From: Longitalea arenae
GTDB lineage: Bacteria; Bacteroidota; Bacteroidia; Chitinophagales; Chitinophagaceae
Assembly: GCF_016924755.1 (NCBI RefSeq)
Contig: NZ_JAFFJX010000027.1
Span: 1-53,463, forward strand
Length of the DNA: 53,463 nucleotides
Direction: 5' to 3'
Below are positions 9,601 through 18,036 of this stretch, one piece after another (the first letter of the stretch is position 1; each line of letters starts with the position of its first letter). Made by a program: the position numbers and the translations under genes. The notes under the pieces are model-generated. The model did not search any database. It saw only the letters and a list, made by a program, of their open reading frames with translations, and was not told where the DNA came from.

Positions 9601-9727
9601 TGTTATTCGATAACCCGTTCTCCACCTGGTAATGTTTGAAATAATAAGGCTGGCCACTGGCTCTGTGAACAGCAAGCCATAGGATGCACAATGGCAGCCA
9701 TCGCAATTGTCGTAATAAGCAGTTCAT
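6602..9727 (-). CDS. HTCS-type sensor histidine kinase (Reg_prop/Y_Y_Y), lacking the fused receiver
   Basis: This 1041-residue inner-membrane sensor has a signal peptide (about 1-25). A long periplasmic region of Reg_prop propeller repeats follows (GLWFGT/NLWIGT/DLWVGT-type blades from about 40 to 670), then a Y_Y_Y domain (about 690-760) and one membrane helix (about 775-795, ending before YHKRSQEKK). The cytoplasmic part has a HisKA domain with phospho-acceptor His825 in NVAHEIRTPLT and a HATPase_c domain (N-box NLFSNAVKYAD, G-box GTGIGLTLA). The protein stops just after the ATPase domain, where hybrid family members continue into receiver and AraC domains. Those are encoded by the next gene, 4 bp downstream. 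It is divergent from the SusC gene, which suggests it senses an oligosaccharide released by the locus. Confidence 0.93.
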   Translation of the reverse strand: MNCLLRQLRWLPLCILWLAVHRASGQPYYFKHYQVENGLSNNTVYCSIQDKKGFLWFGTKEGLNRFDGYRFKLFKSDNEDNNLLKKDFIYCLFADDKDNLWVGTQNGLYRFDYAKERLVRFLDSLPEINDVQMDRQGQLWFRSYTMICRYNFTMRTLKTFPPDKTIHATALCMSGTGEMWFGGTDGRLHRFDSLTQSFRGHDVFAHSPKMPTCFIKKIYPAGKDAIFIGTTCQGIKRYNIPTNTYEDLLIYSADKTTVYVRDITRYSDTEYWFATESGIFIYNTQTRSFTNLKKQFSDPYSLSDNAVYTLCKDQEGGVWAGTFFGGVNYYPKPYTPITKYYPGQSAQTISGNAVREICEDPDGNLWIGTEDAGLNKLNLRTGAFTHFKPTGTRSGIAYHNIHGLLIRGNQVWIGTLDHGLDILDRRSGKVLKHYGSDIKDWTFRNNFIVTMLETRRGEVYVGSGAGLYRYRPATADFEWLHETPHGEFISCLKEDHAGVILIGTHTQGLLYYDPLTRHRGRLQNNPADTNSLSINDINAVEEDSHHNIWIATEGGGLCKLDADRKRITRYTTQQGMPSNFVFKVVEDNDLMLWITTSKGLVRLNPATQQMTVYTKANGLLYDQFNYNSGYKDASGKLYFGSIKGMISFRPRDFVASQFVPPVYITGFQVHNKELLINRNQSPLQQSILYTKKITLPYDQSSFSIDFAALSYTSPEITEYKYMMEGLDKSWTCLPTNRKVYFTNLAPGQYRFRLTAAINGRWSREQELQIIISPPFWNTWWARLLYTAVAIAFVYALIQNYHKRSQEKKEKEIYEAKFEFFTNVAHEIRTPLTLIKGPVENLIEKLDELPAIREDVTMMERNTNRLMTLITQILDFRQTEAKGFSLDFTKVNVSALVQDVYTSFQPLAKKRNLHYSLQLPDAAVVAMVDEDALNKIVSNLFSNAVKYADSQITVQLFPVQKEDEHFTLEISNDGTLIPASMRERIFEPFYRIRENPKQKGTGIGLTLARSLTQLHQGKLYVKESGMNSFVLSLPLQPTIKKK

Positions 9728-9759
9728 CTGGTTTTATATTATCGGTGCCCCGTTGAGCA

Positions 9760-9821
9760 GACCTGTCAGGTTCGATACATCACTCTCATTTTTCAAAACC
9801 CGGTGACGAACCTTACAGGTC
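9760..9821. repeat. Paired palindromic intergenic element (copy 1), between sensor and SusC genes
   Basis: A 15-base arm gacctgtcaggttcg (9760-9774) and an inverted copy cgaaccttacaggtc (9807-9821) are separated by 32 nt and match at 14 of 15 positions. Each arm is itself nearly palindromic around its centre. The same architecture recurs at 15914-15976 with a 33-nt spacer. It lies in the 246-bp gap between the divergent sensor and SusC genes, which must also hold both promoters. Confidence 0.75.
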
Positions 9822-9973
9822 ATGCCCTGGTAATTTAAGCAAGAAAGATCACGAAAAAACAAAATGTAACAAATTGAACAAATTCTGAAACGCAGGGAAT
9901 AAGCAGAGTGCGCGATAAGATTTTATTTCATTGTGTGATTCAACATTGCTGTTAACCAATAATTGATTGCTAC

Positions 9974-12900
9974 ATGAAAAAATCTACCAAACACTTTCTG
10001 CGTGGCAGGGTTCGTATTGTACCAGGTGCCTGCCGCTCCATCAGCTTCCTTATTTCGCTGCTATTGATCTGTATTATTTCCATGCCGGCATGGGCGCAGC
10101 CGAAAGCCGGTTTCGAGGTGTCGGGACTGGTAAAAGACAGCACGGGCTCGCCGGTGGCCAATGCAACGGTGCTTGAAAGAGGCACCAAGAATGCAGTTAC
10201 CACCAATATCGATGGCGCATTTCACATCAAAGTAGCCAGCGAGTCGGCGGTGCTCGTCATTTCTTCTGTAGGTTTTGCCAACCAGGAAATGCCGGTTAAC
10301 AGCCAGAGCTCTTTTACCATTATCTTACAAAAGTTGCGGCATGACCTCGGTGAAGTGATCGTCGTGGGTTATGGCACTACCAAGCGGGCATCGGTGATCG
10401 GCGCCATTGCGGCGGTGACCGATAAAGATATCGGTATGGTGCACGGAGGCTCCACTGTTAGCACCAGTCTAGCAGGTAAGATCCCGGGTGTGTCGTTCCG
10501 GATGACCGATGGCCGGCCTGGGGCCAGCGCCAATATCCAGGTGCGCAATATGGGTGATGCCCTGTTCGTCATTGACGGTATTCAACAGGATGCCGGTCAG
10601 TTCAATAACCTGGCGCCGAACGATATTGAAAGCATTACAGTGCTGAAAGATGCATCTGCAGCGGTCTATGGCGTGCGCGCCGCCAACGGCGTAATTGTCG
10701 TTACCACCAAACGCGGCAAACTGGGCACCAAAAATACCGTGAACGTAGATGCTTATTCCGGTTACCAGAACTGGACCCGCTTTGCCGACGTGCTCACCAA
10801 CTCATATGATTATATGCGCTACCGCGCCGAAGCAGAGATCAACCGCAATGGCAGCACCACTATAACTCCCGAAGAGCTGGAGAAATACAGAATAGGCACG
10901 GAAAGGGGCTACCAGAGTTTTGACTGGAAAAGCTTTATCATTAAAAAGAATGCGCCCCAGCATTCGGTAAATGTGAATGTAACCGGCGGGTCCGACAAGA
11001 TCAATTATTATTTATCGGGCACACACCTCTACCAAAATTCTGTGCTGGGCCGCGAATTCAAATTCAAGCGTACCAATATTCAGGCGAATGTAAGCGCCAA
11101 AATTGCTGACCGCCTGAAAGTGGGGGTGAATATCAACGGCCGTATTGAGACCCGCGACAATCCCGGCGTGCCATACGGCGATGATTACTGGCTGGCCCGA
11201 TTTGCGATTCTGCGTAATACGCCGCTTGAAAGGCCCTATGCCAATGATAATCCCGCTTATCTCAACGATATCAAACACAACGAGACCAACTGGGCATACC
11301 TGAATACAAAACATGCCGGTAAATACCATAACGACTGGCGGGTGCTGCAAACCAATTTCAATGCAGAGTACCAGGTGCCTTTTGTAGAAGGCCTGACCCT
11401 GGGTGGCGTTTACTCTTATTACCTGGCAGATTATCTGCTGAATAATCACGAATACACCTACAATACCTATACGTACAACCCGGCCGACGATACGTATAAA
11501 GCAACAGGCGGCAGCACCAATCCCTGGCGCGAACGGGAGCAGCGTAAGGTCATCAATATTACCCAACAACTAAAGATAAACTACAACCGCACCTTCGGCC
11601 TGCATACCGTTGGCGCCATCTTTGTGAACGAACGTATCAAGAACCAGCGGCTGCGCAACTGGATCCATTCCGTGCCCAGCACCAATGTGCTTTCCCTTAT
11701 CTATTTCAATACGGCCGACAGATACGAAGACAGCGAAGACAATGAAGCCCGGATCGGTTATATTGGCCGCCTTACTTATAACTACGATAACAAATATTTC
11801 CTGGAACTGTCGGCCCGGCGCGATGCATCTTATTTGTTCGCGCCCGATAAACGGGTAGGCTATTTCCCCTCGGTATTTGCCGGCTGGCGGATCATGGAAG
11901 AACCCTTTATGCAAAAATGGCTGGGGGCTAACAATCCATTAACTGATTTTAAGATCCGCGGTTCCTATGGCGTATTGGGTGATGACGGCACGCAGCTGGA
12001 TCTGCCCGCTTTCGCGTATGTGGAAGGTTATAACTACAACGAGGGTATCGCCATTTTAAGCGGCGTGCCGATTGTGGGATCGAGAGACCGTGGAGTGCCC
12101 ATTACCAATATCTCCTGGTTAAAGAGCCGCATGACCGATATAGGATTCGACTTCAGCCTCTGGAATGGAAAACTCACCGGTACCTTCGATTATTTCTATC
12201 GCAAGCGTACAGGCTTACGCGGCCGCAAGACCGATGTATTGGTGCCTTTGGAAATTGGCTATACTCTGCCTGATGAGAATATCAACAGCGATGCGCAGTA
12301 TGGCCAGGAAGGCTCGCTTACCTATAACGGCCACGTCAGAAAACTCCGTTTCGTGGTCAGCGGTAACCTGTCCTATTCCCGATCCAAATTCCTTTCCTCT
12401 TACAACCCGGTGTTCTTTAACAGCTGGGACCAATACCGGAATTCCAATGAACGTCGCTTTACGCGCATCAACTGGGGCTATGATGTGATCGGCCAGTTCA
12501 CCTCGCAGGAACAGATCAATAACTATCCCGTGAATATCGATGGCCAGGGCAATCGTACTTTGTTACCGGGCGATCTTATTTATAAAGACATAAATGGGGA
12601 TCTGAAGATCGACATGTACGACGAAAGGCCGATCGGTTATGGCGCCGGTGAACGCACTCCTCCCAATATCAACTATGGCATCAGCCTTACGCTCATGTAT
12701 GAGAATTTTGATTTCAGGGCCGACTTCTCCGGTGCTGCCGGCTACACCTGGTTTCAGAACTGGGAAACGCGCTGGGCATTTCAGAACGACGGCAACCTGA
12801 ACACCATGTTCCTCGATCGCTGGCGCCGCGAAAATCCATTCGATCCGAAGAGTCAATGGATCCCTGGTAGATATCCTGCATTGCGCTTTAACGACCGGGA

Positions 12901-13168
12901 TCATAGCAACAATACCCGCACGTCTACTTTCTGGGCGCATAACGTAAAATATCTGCGGGCACGTACGCTGGAACTTGGTTACTCGCTGCCCAAAAAGATC
13001 CTCAGCAAAGTAAAGATGGAAAAAGCGCGGTTCTATATTAATGCCTATAACCTCTTCTCCATCGACAACGTGAGGGAATTTGGCATCGACCCGGAGATCA
13101 ATGACGATAATGGACTGCAATTCCCGCAAAGCAAATTCCTGAACGCCGGTTTAAACCTTACTTTTTAA
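9974..13168 (+). CDS. SusC/RagA-type TonB-dependent outer-membrane transporter
   Basis: This 1064-residue protein has a long N-terminal signal (about 1-42, ending MPAWAQ), a carboxypeptidase-D-like regulatory domain (about 47-120, VSGLVKDSTGSPVANATV), and a plug. The plug starts at EVIVVGYGTTKRASV and contains the SusC signatures SLAGKIPGV, VIDGIQ, IESITVLKDASAAVYG and ANGVIVVTTKRGK. A 22-strand barrel follows to a C-terminal aromatic (LNLTF). It has no STN domain, so it is not coupled to an anti-sigma factor, consistent with control by the neighbouring sensor/regulator pair. It forms the TonB-powered channel under the SusD lid and imports oligosaccharides. SusD follows directly. Confidence 0.96.
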   Translation: MKKSTKHFLRGRVRIVPGACRSISFLISLLLICIISMPAWAQPKAGFEVSGLVKDSTGSPVANATVLERGTKNAVTTNIDGAFHIKVASESAVLVISSVGFANQEMPVNSQSSFTIILQKLRHDLGEVIVVGYGTTKRASVIGAIAAVTDKDIGMVHGGSTVSTSLAGKIPGVSFRMTDGRPGASANIQVRNMGDALFVIDGIQQDAGQFNNLAPNDIESITVLKDASAAVYGVRAANGVIVVTTKRGKLGTKNTVNVDAYSGYQNWTRFADVLTNSYDYMRYRAEAEINRNGSTTITPEELEKYRIGTERGYQSFDWKSFIIKKNAPQHSVNVNVTGGSDKINYYLSGTHLYQNSVLGREFKFKRTNIQANVSAKIADRLKVGVNINGRIETRDNPGVPYGDDYWLARFAILRNTPLERPYANDNPAYLNDIKHNETNWAYLNTKHAGKYHNDWRVLQTNFNAEYQVPFVEGLTLGGVYSYYLADYLLNNHEYTYNTYTYNPADDTYKATGGSTNPWREREQRKVINITQQLKINYNRTFGLHTVGAIFVNERIKNQRLRNWIHSVPSTNVLSLIYFNTADRYEDSEDNEARIGYIGRLTYNYDNKYFLELSARRDASYLFAPDKRVGYFPSVFAGWRIMEEPFMQKWLGANNPLTDFKIRGSYGVLGDDGTQLDLPAFAYVEGYNYNEGIAILSGVPIVGSRDRGVPITNISWLKSRMTDIGFDFSLWNGKLTGTFDYFYRKRTGLRGRKTDVLVPLEIGYTLPDENINSDAQYGQEGSLTYNGHVRKLRFVVSGNLSYSRSKFLSSYNPVFFNSWDQYRNSNERRFTRINWGYDVIGQFTSQEQINNYPVNIDGQGNRTLLPGDLIYKDINGDLKIDMYDERPIGYGAGERTPPNINYGISLTLMYENFDFRADFSGAAGYTWFQNWETRWAFQNDGNLNTMFLDRWRRENPFDPKSQWIPGRYPALRFNDRDHSNNTRTSTFWAHNVKYLRARTLELGYSLPKKILSKVKMEKARFYINAYNLFSIDNVREFGIDPEINDDNGLQFPQSKFLNAGLNLTF

Positions 13169-13189
13169 CTGTTGCTGAACTCAACTATT

Positions 13190-15085
13190 ATGAAAAAGAT
13201 ATTTCCCATCATATTGGCTGGCATACTATTGAACGCAGCCGCTTGCAAAAAAGACAGTGCTTTCCTCGATGTACAACCCACTTCCATCCTTACCAATCAA
13301 CAGGCATTCTCTGATCCGGCACAGGTATTGTCGATCCTCGCCGACCTGTATAACCGCCAGCAGGATTTTTCGGGGCTCGACAATGGCTGGGCGTCATTTG
13401 CGGATTTTAGCGAAAGCTTTCCCTCTGAGAATGGCAGCGCCAGTATTGTGCAACGCAATGAATGGGGTTTTAAAGAATGGGAAACCTGGGATTATGGTTA
13501 TATCCGTGATCTGAACTTATTTATTGAACGGGCTACCGAAGCCAACACGCTGGCCGAAACAGACAAAAAACGTTTCCTGGCGGAAGCCCGCTTCCTGCGC
13601 GCCAACTATTATTTTGAAATGGTAAAACGTATGGGTGGTGTGCCCCTGATCTTACAGTCACTCAGATATGATTTCAGTGGAGATCCCACGTATTTACAAT
13701 ATCCGCGGGCCAAAGAATCGGAGATCTATGATTTTGTGATCAGTGAGGCGGAAGCCATCAAAAATGACCTGCCGGTGAACCCCAATGAAAAAAGCCGTGC
13801 TACGAAAGGGGCGGCCCTCGCTATGGAAAGCCGGGCAGCCTTGTATGCCGGATCCATTGCCCGCTACGGCGTTAATACGCCGCAGGTCAGCCTGCCCGGA
13901 CTGGAAGTAAGCATTCCGGCCTCCATGGCGAATGGCTATTATACAAAAGCGTTGAATGCTGCCAAAGAAATTATCAGCGGCAGCGCCGGCGCCTATGCAT
14001 TGTATAAGAATAAACCAGACCTCGGCGAGAACTTTGCTTCTATTTTTCTCGATAAAGGCAATAATCCCGAAAGCATTTGGGTAGAAGATTATAAACTACG
14101 GAGCGGCCGGGTGAATGGTTTTACCGTGTCTACCCAGCCACGGTATGGAGCGGAAGAAGAAGAGGGCGGCCGCATCAATCCTTCGCTGAACCTGGTGCAA
14201 TCATTTGAAAAGCTGGACAATAGTTTTGCGCCCATCCCCCATACAGATGGTTCAGGCAACCCGGTATACTATAATAATCTGTCCGACATTTTTGCCGGCC
14301 GTGATGCCCGGCTGTACGGAACAGTTATATTACCCGGTTCTTCATTCAAAGGAAGGCCGGTTGACATCTGGGCCGGTTACCAGCTGGCCGATGGCAGCAT
14401 TGTTACCGGCGATGACCGCGGCGCACAAAAGACCCTGCCCGGCCAATCGGGGCCTGTACAGGTTGTCGGTTTCGACGGCCCGGTAAGCGCCAAAGAGTTC
14501 ACGGCACAAACCGGATTTTATTTACGCAAGTATGTTGATCCCACGCCCGGCGCAGGATCGCGCGGCACCAACAGCGAGATCCCCTTCATCCGCTATCGTT
14601 ATGCCGAAGTAATGCTGAATGCCGCAGAAGCAGCTTTTGAATTAGGGCAGGCCGATGAAGCGGCCGGGTATATGAACCAGGTACGCGCCCGTGCAGGCCT
14701 CACCATTCCGCTAACGGCTACGGACATCAGCTTCGACCGCATCGTGCATGAGCGCCGCGTAGAGCTGGCATTTGAAGGCCATATTCTGTTCGATAAGAAA
14801 CGCTGGCGGATAGCACATCTCGTGTGGGATGGCAATAAAATGACGGCGGCCGATCTGCTCAGTAATATCGGCTCGGCCACGAAACGCAGTACGCAGCCCT
14901 TTGGCTTATGGCCATACCGTCTGCATAATCCCGGCAATGCCAATCACGGTAAATGGAGCTTCCGGATCGTTTTGCCGGTGACCGTTACCGGGGCGAACCG
15001 CTTCCGCCTGGGTAATTATTATTCATTCATCGATGATAACATCAGGGCGAATAATCCGAAGATCGTGCGCCAGCCCAATCAATAG
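13190..15085 (+). CDS. SusD/RagB-family outer-membrane lipoprotein
   Basis: This 631-residue glycan-binding lid partner of the upstream SusC has a lipobox ending LLNAAACKK with Cys19 as lipid site, so the start at ATG 13190 is preferred over an in-frame TTG at 13172. The SusD N-terminal region contains the TPR-like motif RFLAEARFLRANYYFEMVKRMGG. The C-terminal SusD domain holds IPFIRYRYAEVMLNAAEA, a MNQVRARAGL motif and IVHERRVELAFEGHILFDKKRWR. The start codon lies 22 bp after the SusC stop, so they form one operon. It is somewhat longer than typical members, with extra loops around residues 330-450. Confidence 0.95.
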   Translation: MKKIFPIILAGILLNAAACKKDSAFLDVQPTSILTNQQAFSDPAQVLSILADLYNRQQDFSGLDNGWASFADFSESFPSENGSASIVQRNEWGFKEWETWDYGYIRDLNLFIERATEANTLAETDKKRFLAEARFLRANYYFEMVKRMGGVPLILQSLRYDFSGDPTYLQYPRAKESEIYDFVISEAEAIKNDLPVNPNEKSRATKGAALAMESRAALYAGSIARYGVNTPQVSLPGLEVSIPASMANGYYTKALNAAKEIISGSAGAYALYKNKPDLGENFASIFLDKGNNPESIWVEDYKLRSGRVNGFTVSTQPRYGAEEEEGGRINPSLNLVQSFEKLDNSFAPIPHTDGSGNPVYYNNLSDIFAGRDARLYGTVILPGSSFKGRPVDIWAGYQLADGSIVTGDDRGAQKTLPGQSGPVQVVGFDGPVSAKEFTAQTGFYLRKYVDPTPGAGSRGTNSEIPFIRYRYAEVMLNAAEAAFELGQADEAAGYMNQVRARAGLTIPLTATDISFDRIVHERRVELAFEGHILFDKKRWRIAHLVWDGNKMTAADLLSNIGSATKRSTQPFGLWPYRLHNPGNANHGKWSFRIVLPVTVTGANRFRLGNYYSFIDDNIRANNPKIVRQPNQ

Positions 15086-15146
15086 GCCACAGCAAATGCG
15101 CCCATTTGAAAAAGTGCAAATGAAAATCAAATCAAAAACCGGCATT

Positions 15147-15848
15147 ATGAAATTACAGACACAATATATAATCATGCTCGCAACCATCGCGACCATGATG
15201 TCTTGCAGAAAAGACAATTACGACGAACCCGGTGTATTGCTCCAGGGGCATATCGTGTATAAGGGAGAGCCCATCCAGGTGGAATACAACCAGGTGCCTT
15301 TTGAATTGTATCAACACGGCTTTGGTAAAACGGGACCCATTAACGCGGTATTCGCCCAGGACGGTTCCTATTCCGTATTGTTATTCAGTGGTGAATATAG
15401 ATTCATCATTCCGAATGGACAGGGCCCTTTTAAATGGAAGCAAACCGCTGCCGGCGCACCTGACACCACCATCGTTGCCCTTAATGGCAGCCAGGAACTG
15501 GATATAGAAGTAATGCCCTATTACATGATCCGCAATCCCCGGTTCAGCAAAACGGGCGGCAATATTGCAGGCTCGTTTACCATCGAGAAGATCATTACCG
15601 ATGCATCAGCCAGGGATATTGAAAGCGTTAGCCTCTATCTCAATAAAACACAATTTGTTTCAGGGGCCGATAATGTGGCCTTAAAAACTATGAACGGAAG
15701 CGATATTACCGATCCCAATAACGTAAATTTAAGCGTAGCCGTGCCCACCTTAAACCCCGCCCAGTCCTATGTATTTGCCCGGATCGGCCTGAAAATAGCG
15801 GGTGTCGAAGACAGGATCTTTTCACCGGTGATGAAGATAGACCTGTAA
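15147..15848 (+). CDS. DUF3823-family lipoprotein (SusCD-associated, probably surface glycan binding)
   Basis: This 233-residue lipoprotein follows SusD by about 60 bp in the same operon. Its lipobox MLATIATMMSC places the lipid Cys at residue 20. The mature part matches DUF3823: a CRKDNYDEPG start, LQGHIVYKGEPI, an AQDGSYSVLLFSGEYRFIIPNGQGPF segment in two beta-sandwich strands, and LDIEVMPYYMIRNP opening the second Ig-like domain. Such proteins sit third in many SusCD operons and are thought to bind glycan at the cell surface; this is family knowledge and not proven here. An in-frame ATG at 15120 would add nine basic residues; the internal ATG at 15147 gives a more ordinary signal peptide. 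Confidence 0.85.
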   Translation: MKLQTQYIIMLATIATMMSCRKDNYDEPGVLLQGHIVYKGEPIQVEYNQVPFELYQHGFGKTGPINAVFAQDGSYSVLLFSGEYRFIIPNGQGPFKWKQTAAGAPDTTIVALNGSQELDIEVMPYYMIRNPRFSKTGGNIAGSFTIEKIITDASARDIESVSLYLNKTQFVSGADNVALKTMNGSDITDPNNVNLSVAVPTLNPAQSYVFARIGLKIAGVEDRIFSPVMKIDL

Positions 15849-15913
15849 AATCCGCACTGCATCGCGAATGATCAGTTGGATGTCACGCTGCTGACAGGTG
15901 ATCATAAAGCAGA

Positions 15914-15976
15914 GGACCTGTCAGGTCCACCCAACAACCTGCTTATCAAAACAGCTGCCCCGGACCTTACAGGTCC
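15914..15976. repeat. Paired palindromic intergenic element (copy 2), between DUF3823 and GH2 genes
   Basis: Palindrome ggacctgtcaggtcc (15914-15928, 7-bp arms around one T) is followed after 33 nt by ggaccttacaggtcc (15962-15976, 6-bp arms around tac). The two can also pair with each other. Sequence and spacing match the element at 9760-9821. A half-copy (gacctgtaaggt) occurs at 20084-20095. Confidence 0.75.
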
Positions 15977-16017
15977 TGCGCAGTTTGCATTTCCTTATAA
16001 AATAAACATAACAGAAT

Positions 16018-17865
16018 ATGATGAGACCTTCTTTATTTCTTGTAGCAGTGACGGTAATTGTGAGCAGTGTAACACAGGCCCAATGGAAGCCAGCCGGTGA
16101 CCGCATCATGACCAGCTGGGCTGCCAAAATAGATCCGCAGCAACCCCTGCCCGAATATCCGCGGCCCCAAATGGTGCGCAACACCTGGCTCAACCTGAAC
16201 GGACAATGGCAATACAGCGCCCTGCCTGCTTCGGAACAAAACATTCCCACCGCGTATGCAGGCAAAATACTCGTGCCTTTTGCTATTGAAAGCGCGTTGA
16301 GCGGTGTTGGCAAAACAGTGGGTAAGGACAGTGCCCTCTGGTACCAGCGCACGGTATCCGTGCCGGCCGCTTTTAAAAACAAACGCGTGCTCCTGCATTT
16401 CGGCGCGGTAGACTGGTTATGCGATGTATATGTAAATGGAAAGAAAGTAGGGACCCATCAGGGAGGTTATGATCCCTTCTCAATGGATATAACAACAGCT
16501 CTTACCAAATCGGGTAACCAGCAGATCGCTGTGCGTGTGTGGGACCCTACGGATGAAGGCCCGCAGCCCCGCGGCAAACAGGTGAACAAACCCAATGGCA
16601 TCTGGTATACACCTGTCACTGGTATCTGGCAAACGGTGTGGCTGGAAGCTGTTCCGCAAACCTATATCAGCAATATCAAACAAACGCCGGATATCGACAA
16701 AAGCGTCGTACGCGTAATGGCCGAGGTAGCGCATGCCCAACCCGGCGACCAGGTGGTGATCACCGCGTTAAAAGGAAGCGAGAAGATCGCCGAACAAACG
16801 GTAGCGCCCGGAACCGAAGTGACATTGTCAATTCCCAATGCAGAATTATGGTCGCCCAAAAAACCTTTCCTCTATGACCTGAAAGTATCGCTGCAGCAGA
16901 AAAATAAAAAGACCGATGAAGTAAGCAGTTATTTCGCCATGCGCAAGATCTCCGTGGGAACCGATAACAAGGGCATCCAGCGGATGTTGCTGAACAATGA
17001 ATTCGTATTCCAGTACGGTCCGCTCGACCAGGGCTGGTGGCCCGATGGATTGTATACTGCGCCTACCGATGAAGCACTGAAATTTGACATCGAACAAACC
17101 AAAGCGATGGGCTTTAATATGATCCGTAAACACGTGAAAGTAGAGCCTGCCCGTTGGTACAATTACTGCGATCGCTTAGGCATCCTGGTATGGCAGGATA
17201 TGCCCAGCGGCGACCTCGGCAATCGCTGGGAATCCCGGCCCGGGGTCTATGGGCGCGCTTCTGATAAAGACCGCACCCCGGAATCAGAGACGATCTTCCG
17301 CAATGAATGGCGGGCCATCATGGAAAAACTCCATCATTTCCCGAGCATCGTAGTATGGGTGCCTTTCAATGAAGGGTGGGGACAATTCAAAACAAAAGAG
17401 ATCGTGGAGTTCACCCAACAGCTCGATCCTTCGCGGCTGGTGAACAGCGCCAGCGGCGGCAATTTTGAACCGGTTGGCCATATGATCGATCTGCATAATT
17501 ATCCCGAGCCGCTGATGCCCGATCCCGCTTTATTTGGCGCCAGGCAGGTGCTGGTATTGGGTGAGTTTGGCGGATTGGGTTTGCCCATTGAAGACCATAC
17601 CTGGCAGCAAAAGAACAACTGGGGTTACCAGAGTTTCAAGAGTAAGGAAGAATTGTTGAAACGCTATGAAGAATTTATCGGCCGCATCCCGGAGTTCATT
17701 AAGGCCGGACTGTCGGCCGCCGTGTATACCCAAACCACCGATGTGGAAGTAGAGACCAATGGTCTTATGACCTATGACCGCAAGATCATCAAGATGCCGG
17801 TGGAACGCCTGAACCAGATCCATAGCAAGTTGTATGAGCCGAATGAGGTGGTGATCCGAAAATAG
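16018..17865 (+). CDS. Glycoside hydrolase family 2 (beta-galactosidase/beta-glucuronidase-like)
   Basis: This 615-residue secreted enzyme has a signal peptide of about 22 residues (ending VTQAQ). The GH2 sugar-binding jelly roll covers about 40-210 (LHFGAVDWLCDVYVNGKKVG, GGYDPFSMDIT), an Ig-like domain about 215-310, and a TIM barrel from about 315. The predicted acid/base is Glu452 in WVPFNEGWGQF and the predicted nucleophile is Glu516 in VLGEFGGLG. It is shorter than LacZ-type enzymes because the C-terminal domains after the barrel are absent, as in many Bacteroidota GH2 proteins. Substrate cannot be read from sequence; galactoside, glucuronide or another beta-glycoside are possible. It follows the SusCD-DUF3823 operon after 170 bp that contain a palindromic repeat element. 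Confidence 0.88.
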   Translation: MMRPSLFLVAVTVIVSSVTQAQWKPAGDRIMTSWAAKIDPQQPLPEYPRPQMVRNTWLNLNGQWQYSALPASEQNIPTAYAGKILVPFAIESALSGVGKTVGKDSALWYQRTVSVPAAFKNKRVLLHFGAVDWLCDVYVNGKKVGTHQGGYDPFSMDITTALTKSGNQQIAVRVWDPTDEGPQPRGKQVNKPNGIWYTPVTGIWQTVWLEAVPQTYISNIKQTPDIDKSVVRVMAEVAHAQPGDQVVITALKGSEKIAEQTVAPGTEVTLSIPNAELWSPKKPFLYDLKVSLQQKNKKTDEVSSYFAMRKISVGTDNKGIQRMLLNNEFVFQYGPLDQGWWPDGLYTAPTDEALKFDIEQTKAMGFNMIRKHVKVEPARWYNYCDRLGILVWQDMPSGDLGNRWESRPGVYGRASDKDRTPESETIFRNEWRAIMEKLHHFPSIVVWVPFNEGWGQFKTKEIVEFTQQLDPSRLVNSASGGNFEPVGHMIDLHNYPEPLMPDPALFGARQVLVLGEFGGLGLPIEDHTWQQKNNWGYQSFKSKEELLKRYEEFIGRIPEFIKAGLSAAVYTQTTDVEVETNGLMTYDRKIIKMPVERLNQIHSKLYEPNEVVIRK

Positions 17866-17876
17866 CTGATCAGTTG

Positions 17877-17906
17877 ACCGTGTCATGGTTGCAACCGTGG
17901 CACGGT
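17877..17906. terminator. Long near-perfect palindrome after GH2 gene (putative terminator)
   Basis: A 30-bp imperfect palindrome (accgtgtcatggttg / caaccgtggcacggt) starts 11 bp after the GH2 stop codon and is followed by ttcctataaaag. It could fold as a strong stem in the transcript. There is no proper T-run, so termination is inferred. Confidence 0.5.
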
Positions 17907-17926
17907 TTCCTATAAAAGATGTTACC

Positions 17927-18031
17927 AGTTACCGGTGACTGGTGACTGGTAACTGGTAACTGGTAACCGGTAACTGGTAACTGGTACCCGGTAACCGGCA
18001 ACTGGTACCCGGTACCCGGCGACTGCTAACC
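17927..18031. repeat. Heptanucleotide tandem array (GGTAACT), directly upstream of GH127
   Basis: From 17934 there are 13 uninterrupted 7-bp units of consensus GGtaACt (variants ggtgact, ggtaacc, ggtaccc, ggcaact, ggcgact) through 18024, then gctaacc. One degenerate unit, agttacc, precedes the run. The 7-bp register continues more loosely through the GH127 start region (gaaacct, gtaacct, gtaacgt at 18039-18059). Because the whole array lies before the start codon, copy-number change would alter leader length and spacing, and would not shift the reading frame. Confidence 0.9.
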
Positions 18032-18036
18032 TTAAC

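Noticed and set aside
17927-18031. CRISPR array
   Set aside because: The repeat unit is 7 bp with no spacers; no cas genes are in the window.
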